Assembly: GCA_020025675.1 (NCBI GenBank)
Contig: JAHHRS010000038.1
Span: 1 to 21,783 of the forward strand
Source: Oscillospiraceae bacterium
GTDB taxonomy: Bacteria; Bacillota; Clostridia; Oscillospirales; Oscillospiraceae
DNA length: 21,783 nt
Reading direction: 5' to 3'
Under the pieces are notes generated by a model. The model did no database searches. It was given only the letters and a program-made list of their open reading frames with translations, and had not been told where the DNA came from. A program made the translations under genes and the position numbers. Of this stretch, positions 14,529-21,783 are shown piece after piece; the stretch's first letter is position 1, and each line of letters begins with the position of its first letter.

Positions 14529-16019
14529 ATGAAAGCATATTTGGACGCGCTTATTAACTACGCTCTGGAAAAAGAGCTTATAGAGCCCGGCGATGAGACA
14601 TTTGTCTTTAACCGTCTGCTGGAAGTTATGGGCCTTGACTCCGTAGAAGAAGGCAGCCACAAGATAAAGAGAAGTCTTGCAAATATTCTTGATGTTCTCA
14701 CAGACGATGCAGTGAAACGCGGCCTTGTAGATGACAACATAGTTGCCCGCCAGCTTTTCGACACAAAGCTCATGGGGGTACTTACCCCCTTTCCTCACGA
14801 GGTAAAGAGGAAGTTCACACAGCACTATTTTGAAAGCCCCCGCAGTGCTACCGACTGGTTCTATAAATTCAGTCAGGATACCAACTATATACGCCGTGAC
14901 GGAATGGAAAAAGACCTGCGCTGGAAATATCAGGGTAAATACGGGGAGATGGATATAAGCATCAACCTCTCCAAGCCCGAAAAAGACCCCAAAGCTATTG
15001 CAGCCGCCGCCCTTGCTCCTCAATCCGGATACCCTAAATGTCTGCTTTGTGCCGAAAACGAGGGCTACGCCGGCAGAATGAACCACCCTGCAAGACAAAA
15101 TCACCGCATTGTGCCTATAAGTCTGGGCAACGAGCAGTGGTACATGCAGTATTCTCCTTATGTCTATTATAATGAACACTGCATAGTATTTAATTCTCAG
15201 CATAGACCTATGAAGATAGACAGAACCACATTTGACAGGCTCTTTGAGTTTGTGGGCTGTTTTCCCCACTATTTCTTGGGTTCCAACGCAGACCTGCCCA
15301 TAGTAGGCGGTTCTATTTTAAGTCACGACCATTTTCAGGGCGGAAACTACGAGTTTGCAATGGCCAAGGCTCCCATTGAAACAGAGCTTACTTTCAAAGG
15401 CTATGAGGACATTAAAGCCGGCATTGTGAAGTGGCCCATGTCCGTTATTCGCATAACAGGAGATGACTGTGACCTTCTGGCGGAGCTTGCAAATAAAATA
15501 CTAACCGCATGGCGCGGCTATTCCGACCCAGATGCAGGCATATTTGCAGAAACCGACGGTGTGCCTCATAACACCATAACTCCGATCGCAAGGCGCAGAG
15601 GCTACGGCTTTCAGATGGATCTGGTACTCAGGAATAATCTCACCACTGAGGAATACCCTCTCGGTGTTTTTCACCCTCACCGGAAGCTCCATCATATAAA
15701 GAAGGAGAACATTGGTCTTATTGAGGTCATGGGTCTTGCCGTTCTGCCTGCAAGACTGAAAAATGAGCTTACCCGCCTTCAGGATGCTATACTTGCTCAC
15801 GAAGACATACGCTCCATTCCCGAAATTGCCCCTCATGCCGACTGGGCTGAGGAGATTATGGCAAGAAACGAAATCAATGATGACAACATTTGGGACGTTA
15901 TTCAAAAAGAAGTTGGTTTTGTATTCGAGCAGGTACTGGAGGACGCCGGCGTATATAAACGCACAGACAATGGCAAGGCGGCATTCCTCCGCTTTGTCGA
16001 TTATGTGAACGCCGAATAA
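14529..16019 (+). CDS. galT: galactose-1-phosphate uridylyltransferase, class II
   Basis: A 496-residue enzyme of the Leloir pathway: it exchanges UMP between UDP-glucose and galactose-1-phosphate. The length and sequence match the class II (Firmicutes) GalT family, distinct from the shorter E. coli type. The SHDHFQGGNYEF motif puts an H-x-H-x-Q active-site pattern at His266, His268 and Gln270; FHPHRKLHHI with HPH at 382-384 is another family mark. The start was set at ATG 14529 because GGAGG (14519-14523) lies five bases before it; the ATG at 14517 overlaps that binding site and would add four residues. No galK or galE is adjacent, so this gene is a single-gene unit, and its partners must lie elsewhere. 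Confidence 0.93.
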   Translation: MKAYLDALINYALEKELIEPGDETFVFNRLLEVMGLDSVEEGSHKIKRSLANILDVLTDDAVKRGLVDDNIVARQLFDTKLMGVLTPFPHEVKRKFTQHYFESPRSATDWFYKFSQDTNYIRRDGMEKDLRWKYQGKYGEMDISINLSKPEKDPKAIAAAALAPQSGYPKCLLCAENEGYAGRMNHPARQNHRIVPISLGNEQWYMQYSPYVYYNEHCIVFNSQHRPMKIDRTTFDRLFEFVGCFPHYFLGSNADLPIVGGSILSHDHFQGGNYEFAMAKAPIETELTFKGYEDIKAGIVKWPMSVIRITGDDCDLLAELANKILTAWRGYSDPDAGIFAETDGVPHNTITPIARRRGYGFQMDLVLRNNLTTEEYPLGVFHPHRKLHHIKKENIGLIEVMGLAVLPARLKNELTRLQDAILAHEDIRSIPEIAPHADWAEEIMARNEINDDNIWDVIQKEVGFVFEQVLEDAGVYKRTDNGKAAFLRFVDYVNAE

Positions 16020-16031
16020 TTTAAGATTTTT

Positions 16032-16064
16032 ATACCCGCCTGAAACATAGGGCGGGTATTTTAA
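16032..16064 (+). terminator. terminator of galT
   Basis: ATACCCGCC at 16032-16040 pairs with GGCGGGTAT at 16051-16059, followed by a T-rich stretch. Between here and 16225 I see nothing that can be supported as a feature. Confidence 0.7.
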
Positions 16065-16225
16065 TTTAATTTTCAATCTATTATAGTTCTGTACACCCCG
16101 CTCTTTCTGCGCAAATTTAAATTGACCCCGCATCCGCATGTAATCTGCACTCCCTCGGGTTTGGGGAAATTTTCTAAACAAAAAGCGTACAAGCTAACGG
16201 CAAAATGGCTAAAAATTAAATTTAA

Positions 16226-16242
16226 GTTAACACTCTATTAAC
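16226..16242. promoter_or_regulatory. candidate TetR autoregulatory operator
   Basis: GTTAACACTCTATTAAC is an inverted repeat with five-base arms and a seven-base centre, 46 bases before the TetR start codon, in the region where its promoter should lie. The assignment is an inference from position and symmetry. Confidence 0.3.
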
Positions 16243-16287
16243 AATTTTCCTTTAAAATAGTATCAACTTTATTTAGGTGGTGAATGA

Positions 16288-16869
16288 ATGGCAAATTTCA
16301 CCGAAAAGGCAATACGGCAGGCTTTTCTTGGGCTTCTGAATGAGAGACCCCTGAATAAAATAACCGTAAAGGATATTACCGACCGCTGCGGCATTAACCG
16401 TAACTCATTTTATTACCACTATCAGGACATTCCAACTCTTATACAGGAGATTCTGAAGGGAGAAATAAACAGGATAATAAATGAGTACCCGGAACTTAAA
16501 AGTTTTGAGGACTGCGCCATGGTTGCGGCAGGCTTTTCCCTTGAAAACAGACGGGCTATCATGCACATATATAATTCCGTAAACCGGGATATGTTTGAGC
16601 AGTATCTCTGGCAGGTATGCGAGCACACGGTAAAGGTTTATTTCAGTACTGCTTTCCCCGATGCAAAGCTCAGCGAAAAGGATCGGCATATTTTACTTCG
16701 CTATTACCAATGTGAGCTTTTCGGCTTAATTCTGGGCTGGCTCCAAACCGGTATGAAAGATGACATAAAGCCCTTTATTTCCAGGCTTTGTGAAATCAGA
16801 ATGGGATATTCTGAGGCAATGGTGCGCTTTTGCGAAAAAGAAGCCGAAAACAGTTCGCAAACTAAATAA
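16288..16869 (+). CDS. TetR/AcrR family transcriptional regulator
   Basis: A 193-residue one-component regulator. Residues 5-50 form the DNA-binding domain (ITVKDITDRCGINRNSFYYHYQDIPTLI, the helix-turn-helix of TetR proteins). The C-terminal ligand and dimer domain resembles the group found in Firmicutes DhaS-like regulators (TetR_C_8 type), with the LLRYYQCELFGLILGWLQTGM segment near residues 136-156. The ATG at 16288 has AGGTGG seven bases upstream. It sits directly before the second RND operon on the same strand, with its own terminator between, so it probably represses that operon and itself, released by a pump substrate. The ligand is unknown. Confidence 0.9.
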   Translation: MANFTEKAIRQAFLGLLNERPLNKITVKDITDRCGINRNSFYYHYQDIPTLIQEILKGEINRIINEYPELKSFEDCAMVAAGFSLENRRAIMHIYNSVNRDMFEQYLWQVCEHTVKVYFSTAFPDAKLSEKDRHILLRYYQCELFGLILGWLQTGMKDDIKPFISRLCEIRMGYSEAMVRFCEKEAENSSQTK

Positions 16870-16882
16870 TTCGATATTGAAA

Positions 16883-16907
16883 GGACTGCGAAAGCAGTCC
16901 CTTTTTT
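16883..16907 (+). terminator. terminator of the TetR gene
   Basis: GGACTGC 16883-16889 and GCAGTCC 16894-16900 enclose a GAAA tetraloop, followed by C and six Ts. Confidence 0.9.
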
Positions 16908-16920
16908 ATGCAGTTTTACT

Positions 16921-16945
16921 CCTATGCTCAAATTTAGAGCGTAGG
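16921..16945. promoter_or_regulatory. 25-bp inverted repeat upstream of the RND operon promoter, candidate operator
   Basis: CCTATGCTC at 16921-16929 pairs with GAGCGTAGG at 16937-16945 (one wobble position), around an AT-rich centre. It ends 15 bases before the -35 box of the following operon and has no T run, so a protein-binding site is more likely than a terminator. It differs in sequence from the palindrome at 16226. Confidence 0.4.
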
Positions 16946-16960
16946 ACTTAAGCCTGCCTA

Positions 16961-16989
16961 TTCACCATTTGTAATTTAGCCGGTATAGT
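16961..16989 (+). promoter_or_regulatory. promoter of the DUF308-RND-coil operon
   Basis: TTCACC at 16961-16966 and TATAGT at 16984-16989 are 17 bases apart, placing the start of transcription about 25 bases before the first gene. Confidence 0.5.
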
Positions 16990-17020
16990 GTATTACAGCA
17001 AGATTACAGGAGGAATATAT

Positions 17021-17602
17021 ATGCGCTCAATTTTGCCCATGAAACTTGCAAAAACAGGCTCCATTTTATTGTCCCTGTTTATATGCATTTTAGGGCTGTT
17101 TCTCATTTTTAACCCGGATTTTTCTCCCGGTATTTTGGGAAACTACGCCGGAGCCGCCATGATAGTTTTCGGTATCGTTAAAATCATAGGTTATTTCTCA
17201 AAGGACTTATATCGGCTTGCTTTTCAGTACGATTTAGCCTTTGGGCTTTTGATGATAACGGTCGGAATAATGGTAATTTTAGAGCCGGGAAATGTAATAG
17301 ACTCTATATGCGTTGCCATAGGTGTGTCAGCCATTATGGACGGCTTTCTTAAAATACAAATATCCATAGATTCCCGTATATTTGGTATAAAAAAGTGGTG
17401 GCTTATACTTATTTCTGCCGTTATCACGGTAGCTGTGGGAATAATGCTCCTATTCAGGACGTCTGAAAGCACAAGGGTTCTTATGCTCTTTCTGGGCTTT
17501 TCTATGCTTGCTCAGGGCATTTTAAATCTGCTCACCACAATTTTAACGGTCAAAATAATAAAGTATCAGTATCCTGATATAATTGATGTTGATTTTGAGT
17601 AG
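17021..17602 (+). CDS. DUF308/HdeD-like membrane protein
   Basis: A 193-residue protein with six probable membrane helices arranged as repeated helix pairs, as in DUF308/HdeD proteins (PF03729). The repeats show as GLFLIFNPDFSPGILGNYAGAAMIVFGIVKIIGY, GIMVILEPGNVIDSICVAIGVSAIMDGFLKI and GIMLLFRTSESTRVLMLFLGFSMLAQGILNLL. HdeD is linked to acid stress in enterics; the biochemical role is unknown. The ATG at 17021 has AGGAGG at 17008-17013; an in-frame upstream ATG at 16988 lies within the promoter. It is the first gene of the operon, 15 bases before the RND gene, which suggests an accessory role in the membrane. Confidence 0.85.
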   Translation: MRSILPMKLAKTGSILLSLFICILGLFLIFNPDFSPGILGNYAGAAMIVFGIVKIIGYFSKDLYRLAFQYDLAFGLLMITVGIMVILEPGNVIDSICVAIGVSAIMDGFLKIQISIDSRIFGIKKWWLILISAVITVAVGIMLLFRTSESTRVLMLFLGFSMLAQGILNLLTTILTVKIIKYQYPDIIDVDFE

Positions 17603-17617
17603 GAGGGATTTTTTAAT

Positions 17618-19699
17618 ATGAGTTTTGCCAGAGCAATAGTAAAATTTCGTGTACCCATATTAATCGTTGTGTTACTTTCCATGCCGCTGTGTGTTATGGG
17701 CATGGCAGGCACAAGGATAAATTATGACATGCTTGACTATCTTCCCGACGATATGGACACGGTGAAGGGTCAGTATGAGCTTATGGACGATTTCGGGAAA
17801 GGCGCCTTTTCCTTCATTATTGTTGAGAATATGCCGCCTTCGGATGTGGCTAAGCTTAAAGCTGAGCTTTCCCGGATAGAACATGTGGACAGTGTATTGT
17901 GGTACGACAGCATTGCCGACCTATCAGTTCCTATGGAGCTTTTGCCGGATGAATTATACAATGCCTTTAACAGCGAAAATTCCACAATGCTTGCCCTGTT
18001 TTTTGACTCCTCCACATCTGAGGATGTAACCATGGATGCCATAAGAGAAATCAGACAGGTTGCAGGAAAACAGTGCTACATCTCAGGTATGTCTGCCCTT
18101 GTAACCGACCTTAAAGACCTGTGTGAGAGAGAAGAGCCCACATATGTGGCCCTTGCAGTTGTCTGTGCCTGCGCCGCAATGGTTCTTTTCCTTGACGGTT
18201 GGCTTGTACCTTTCGTATTTCTCATAAGTATAGGGCTTTCCATCATGCTCAACATGGGCACAAACTACTTTTTCGGTGAAATCTCCTACATAACAAAGGC
18301 TATGGCCGCCGTGCTTCAGCTTGCCGTAACCATGGACTACTCAATATTCCTGTGGCATAGTTATAACGAGCAGCTGGAAACCATTGAGGATAAAAAAGAG
18401 GCTATGGCAAGAGCAATTCACGCCACCTTCAGTTCCGTCATAGGCTCATCTGTCACCACCATAGCAGGCTTTGTTGCCCTCTGCTTTATGAGCTTTACTA
18501 TGGGGCGGGATTTAGGTCTGGTTATGGCTAAGGGTGTACTGCTTGGCGTTATCGGCAGTGTGACTCAGCTTCCCGCTCTTATCCTTATTCTGGATAAGCC
18601 GCTGCAGAAGACAAAACACCGTTCAATAATTCCCGGACTTGGGAAATTCTCCGCATGGGTAACCAAAAAGTTTCCCCTCTTCCTTGTGCTTTTTGTAATA
18701 ATCGCAATTCCAGCCTTCTGGGGATACAGGCAAACCAACAACGAAGTATATTATGACATGGCAAAATGTCTTCCCGAAGACATGGACTTTGTAATTGCAA
18801 ATAAAAAGCTGAAAGATAATTTTGACGTTGCCTCAACCCATATGGTTCTTGTTGACTCCTCTCTTCCTTCAAGCTCTATGCGGGCTATGACGGAGGAAAT
18901 GGAAACCGTGGACGGAGTTAAATATGTGCTTGGTCTTGAGAGTGTTTTAGGTCCTGATATACCCGAAGAGATTTTGCCCTCTGAGCTTTTGTCCACATTA
19001 AAGAGTGACAATCGGGAACTGTTCTTAATAAATTCCAGTTTCCATCCCGCAAGCGATGAGGTAAACGAACAAATTGACAGTCTGATTGCAATTTTAAAGA
19101 AATATGATCCCCATGGTATGCTGATAGGCGAAGCCTCATGCACAAAGGACCTTATAGAGACCACGGACAGAGACTTTAAAGTAGTAACTGCCGTCTCCAT
19201 CCTTGCAATATTTGTAATCATAGCGCTTGTGGAAAAAAGCCTTGTACTCCCCTTTATCCTCATTGCCGTTATTGAGTCTGCAATATTCTTAAATTTGAGT
19301 ATACCCCATTTTGCAGGTCAGTCTCTGCCGTTCATAGCTCCTATTTGTATAAGCACCATACAGCTGGGTGCAACAGTTGACTACGCAATTTTGATGACTA
19401 CCCGCTATAAAAAAGAGCGCAGTATGGGGAAAGACAAGACCGAAGCTGTAACTGTGGCTTTAAAGACATCTATTCCCTCTATCATAGTCAGCGGCATGGG
19501 TCTTTTCGCCGCCACATTCGGTGTTGCCATGTATTCGAATATAGATATAATACGCTCCATGTGCCTGCTCATGGCAATGGGTGCAATAGCCAGCGTTTTA
19601 GCAGTTATATTTGTGTTGCCTGCATTCTTAATGCTGTGCGATGCTATTATTAAGCCCCGTAAAAAGGGTAAAAAACTTATAGCGGAGGAATCAAAATGA
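17618..19699 (+). CDS. RND superfamily (MMPL-type) transporter
   Basis: A 693-residue transporter with about 12 membrane helices and two extracytoplasmic loops, the second RND protein in this window. Proton-relay Asp-Tyr pairs are present in both halves: LQLAVTMDYSIFLWH (Asp near 240) and IQLGATVDYAILMTT (Asp near 588). The segment GTNYFFGEISYITKAMAAVLQ matches its paralogue (GTNYLMGEISFVTDSIAIVLQ), showing the two are homologous but well diverged. It is about 130 residues shorter than the other, with shorter loops and no Gly-rich tail; it ends in a plain Lys-rich segment. GGAGGG lies ten bases upstream of the ATG. Its stop overlaps the next start (ATGA). A TetR regulator precedes the operon. 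The substrate is unknown. Confidence 0.9.
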   Translation: MSFARAIVKFRVPILIVVLLSMPLCVMGMAGTRINYDMLDYLPDDMDTVKGQYELMDDFGKGAFSFIIVENMPPSDVAKLKAELSRIEHVDSVLWYDSIADLSVPMELLPDELYNAFNSENSTMLALFFDSSTSEDVTMDAIREIRQVAGKQCYISGMSALVTDLKDLCEREEPTYVALAVVCACAAMVLFLDGWLVPFVFLISIGLSIMLNMGTNYFFGEISYITKAMAAVLQLAVTMDYSIFLWHSYNEQLETIEDKKEAMARAIHATFSSVIGSSVTTIAGFVALCFMSFTMGRDLGLVMAKGVLLGVIGSVTQLPALILILDKPLQKTKHRSIIPGLGKFSAWVTKKFPLFLVLFVIIAIPAFWGYRQTNNEVYYDMAKCLPEDMDFVIANKKLKDNFDVASTHMVLVDSSLPSSSMRAMTEEMETVDGVKYVLGLESVLGPDIPEEILPSELLSTLKSDNRELFLINSSFHPASDEVNEQIDSLIAILKKYDPHGMLIGEASCTKDLIETTDRDFKVVTAVSILAIFVIIALVEKSLVLPFILIAVIESAIFLNLSIPHFAGQSLPFIAPICISTIQLGATVDYAILMTTRYKKERSMGKDKTEAVTVALKTSIPSIIVSGMGLFAATFGVAMYSNIDIIRSMCLLMAMGAIASVLAVIFVLPAFLMLCDAIIKPRKKGKKLIAEESK

Positions 19700-21741
19700 G
19701 AAGAAACACTTTAATAAAGCTTATTTCCATTATACTCACAACCGCCATAGCCTTCAGCTTTACGGCAGCCGGAATGCCGGAAAAGGCTGAAGAAAAGGGC
19801 AGCAAAGTAAATGATGACGGCAATGTATATGTTATGACAGACGCATCGGGCAGGGCAGAGAAGCTTATATTAACAAATTCTGTTATTGAAGCTCTCCCCA
19901 AAGCTAAATCAAAAGGATTGCCGGCATATGACAATGACGGCAACAAGCTGGACTGCGGTAGGCTTGATGACAGGCTTCCTATGGATGTTAAAATTACCTA
20001 CACTCTGGACGGAAAAGAAATATCTCCTAAAAAGCTTGCCGGAAAAAGCGGCCGGGTTGTAATCCGTTACGACTATGAAAACCTTGCCTCCTATAAAGCC
20101 AACATTCAGGGCACAGAGAAGGAAATGTTTGTCCCCTTTGCCGTTTTGACAGGACTTATACTTGATAATGAAAAATTCAGTAATATATCCGTCAGTTCCG
20201 GCAGAGTTATAACGGACGGTAAAAACAGCATTGCCGCCGGTTTTGCCCTGCCCGGTCTTCAGAAGAGCCTGAACATTAGCAAGGATCTTTTGGAACTGCC
20301 CCAATATGTTGAAATAAGCGCAGACGTTCAGGACTTTGAGCTTTCAATGTCTCTTACACTGGTTACAAACAATATTTTGGAGGGCAGTAAACCGGACTTT
20401 AATAACACCGCCGATATTCGCAGTGCCGTATCTAAGCTCACCTCTGCGGTAGCTCAGCTTAAAGACGGTTCCTCCGCTCTTTATGACGGTCTTACCACTC
20501 TCTTCGGCAGCGTAGGTGCTCTTTCCGAAGGCGTAAATCAGCTGGCCGACGGCCTTACCGCCCTTGATGCAAACAGCGACGCTTTAAGAGGCGGCGCACA
20601 GCAGGTATTCAACACTCTCCTTGCTACCGCAAACACTCAGATAGAAGCCGCAGGTCTGGGTAACCCCGGCCTTACCATTGATAACTACAACGATGTTTTA
20701 AGTTCCCTTTCCGCCACCTTCGGTTCCGGTAATGTAACTCCTGACATTCTCGCCCAGATCCGTGCCGGAATAGAAGCCGCAACTCCCGAAATTGAAGCCG
20801 GTGTCACTCAGGTTGTAAGCCAGAACGTAAGACAGCAGGTTGAGGCCGAAGTTCCCGTACAGGTACAGGCAGGCGTTGAAGCCAAAATTCGCGGCAGCGA
20901 GGAAGCTATGGGCCAGATTACTCAGGGTGTTACCGCCGTTGTAAAGCAGGCTGTAACAGAGAAGGTAACTGCCGGTTTCCACGAGCAGATTTTAACTCAG
21001 GTTCTCGGCACCATGAACCTCACCATGGATGACTACAATGCAATGGACGAAGAACAGCGCCAGCAGATTAACGCCGTAGTAGGCGAGCAGATGCAGTCAC
21101 CGGACGTTCAGTCTCAGATTGCCGCCGCTGTTGAAGCTCAGATGCAGACTGCGGAAGTACAGGGTAAGATTAACGAAGCTGTTGACGCTACTGTAAAGCA
21201 GAAGGCCATGGAGCAGATGGAAACCGAGGAAGTTAAAGCTCTGGTTGCCTCCACCATTGAAGCCGAGTACGAAAAGGCAATGGCCGGAGAAGAAGTTCAG
21301 CAGATAATCGCCCAGAACGTAGCAGACCAGAAGAAGAAAATTGAGGGTGAAAAGGTGGCCGAAATTGCCGCTCAGGCAAACGACGCCATTTCAAACCTCC
21401 TTACCGGTCTTAACAGCTACGCCGGCTTCTACAACGGTCTGTGGCAGTACACCGGCGGTGTTTCCGCAGCAAGAAGCGGTGCCGAAGCTCTGAGAAGCAA
21501 TATGCCCGCTCTCACCGAAGGTGTGGGCAAGCTGAAAGACGGTTCAGAAGCTCTTGCAGACGGTATTAACCGCTTTGACAGAGACGGTATCAGCCCCGTT
21601 CTCAACAGTCTCGACGGCGAGATAGGCTCTCTCCGTGACAGACTCAGCGCAAGCATGGATGCCGCTCTCGATTATGCACCCCTTTCCATTGACGGAATGT
21701 CTGTAAACTTCATTTACCGCAGCGGTTCCATTAGCAAATAA
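19696..21741 (+). CDS. exported coiled-coil protein with LxxG heptads, coupled to the RND pump
   Basis: A 681-residue exported protein. A signal sequence of about 25 residues is present, without a lipobox or a clear later membrane helix. Residues about 35-240 form a beta-rich domain (VTYTLDGKEI-like and YDYENLA segments). Residues 254-302 are heptads of the xxxLxxG type (LKDGSSALYDGLTTLFG and following), known from the outer loops of YhgE/Pip proteins; a second block lies at about 595-626 (LTEGVGKLKDGSEALADG). Between them, at about 355-560, is a long Ala/Gln/Glu/Val-rich coil with degenerate repeats (QVQAGVEAKI, QIAAAVEAQM, VQGKINEAVD). Start: ATG in the ATGA overlap, with GCGGAGGA just upstream. 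It is likely an extracytoplasmic partner of the pump; unlike YhgE, it lacks the membrane half. Confidence 0.78.
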   Translation: MRRNTLIKLISIILTTAIAFSFTAAGMPEKAEEKGSKVNDDGNVYVMTDASGRAEKLILTNSVIEALPKAKSKGLPAYDNDGNKLDCGRLDDRLPMDVKITYTLDGKEISPKKLAGKSGRVVIRYDYENLASYKANIQGTEKEMFVPFAVLTGLILDNEKFSNISVSSGRVITDGKNSIAAGFALPGLQKSLNISKDLLELPQYVEISADVQDFELSMSLTLVTNNILEGSKPDFNNTADIRSAVSKLTSAVAQLKDGSSALYDGLTTLFGSVGALSEGVNQLADGLTALDANSDALRGGAQQVFNTLLATANTQIEAAGLGNPGLTIDNYNDVLSSLSATFGSGNVTPDILAQIRAGIEAATPEIEAGVTQVVSQNVRQQVEAEVPVQVQAGVEAKIRGSEEAMGQITQGVTAVVKQAVTEKVTAGFHEQILTQVLGTMNLTMDDYNAMDEEQRQQINAVVGEQMQSPDVQSQIAAAVEAQMQTAEVQGKINEAVDATVKQKAMEQMETEEVKALVASTIEAEYEKAMAGEEVQQIIAQNVADQKKKIEGEKVAEIAAQANDAISNLLTGLNSYAGFYNGLWQYTGGVSAARSGAEALRSNMPALTEGVGKLKDGSEALADGINRFDRDGISPVLNSLDGEIGSLRDRLSASMDAALDYAPLSIDGMSVNFIYRSGSISK

Positions 21742-21756
21742 AACCTACGCAAAGAG

Positions 21757-21783
21757 AAACCGTCGGGATTTTCCCGACGGTTT
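21757..21783 (+). terminator. terminator of the second RND operon (cut by window end)
   Basis: AAACCGTCGGGA at 21757-21768 is perfectly complementary to TCCCGACGGTTT at 21772-21783. The T run continues beyond the window. Confidence 0.8.

Noticed and set aside
14478..16181. Long minus-strand open frames opposite galT (263 and 226 codons)
   Set aside because: They are antisense to a complete, well-conserved enzyme, resemble no known family, and lack good binding sites.

Overview
The window reads as a chromosome segment of a low-to-mid-GC Gram-positive anaerobe of the class Clostridia, probably near the Oscillospiraceae or Lachnospiraceae. The reasons are strong AGGAGG-type ribosome binding sites, several TTG or GTG starts, an LCP cell-wall ligase, a class II (Firmicutes-type) GalT, a Y-family polymerase/YolD pair, a TetR protein of the Firmicutes type and a T-rich intrinsic terminator after most units. 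No species can be named from the sequence alone. I see no insertion sequence, CRISPR array or phage module.

Layout. Positions 1-116 hold the 5' end of a probable acyl-ACP thioesterase on the minus strand. Diverging from it is an iron-dependent alcohol dehydrogenase (705-1919) behind a 235-nt structured leader. Two minus-strand units follow: a 92-aa membrane protein and an LCP-family ligase. Next is the most striking part (3934-6946): a promoter, an 18-codon leader peptide with five consecutive tyrosine codons, competing hairpins with an intrinsic terminator, and then a three-gene ABC importer of the TrpXYZ type.

On the minus strand, 12216-6950 is a two-gene unit: an RND/MMPL transporter whose stop overlaps (ATGA) the start of a large membrane-anchored GLUG-repeat surface protein. 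A tRNA-Gln(CUG) with its own promoter and terminator lies at 12497-12570. A Y-family polymerase and a YolD-like protein (GTGA overlap) occupy 14288-12718. A stand-alone class II galT lies at 14529-16019.

The right end (16288-21741) is a TetR regulator followed by a second RND unit: a DUF308/HdeD-like membrane protein, an MMPL transporter and, again through an ATGA overlap, an exported coiled-coil protein with LxxG heptads.

The two ideas most worth following are (i) ribosome-mediated transcription attenuation by a tyrosine leader peptide, which would mark the ABC importer as a tyrosine or aromatic amino acid transporter in a phylum that usually uses T-boxes for this, and (ii) two separate RND pumps each translationally coupled to a different exported, coil-containing partner. 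The structured leader before the alcohol dehydrogenase also shows mutually exclusive pairings that include the ribosome binding site. All RNA pairings were read by eye and no folding energies were computed.
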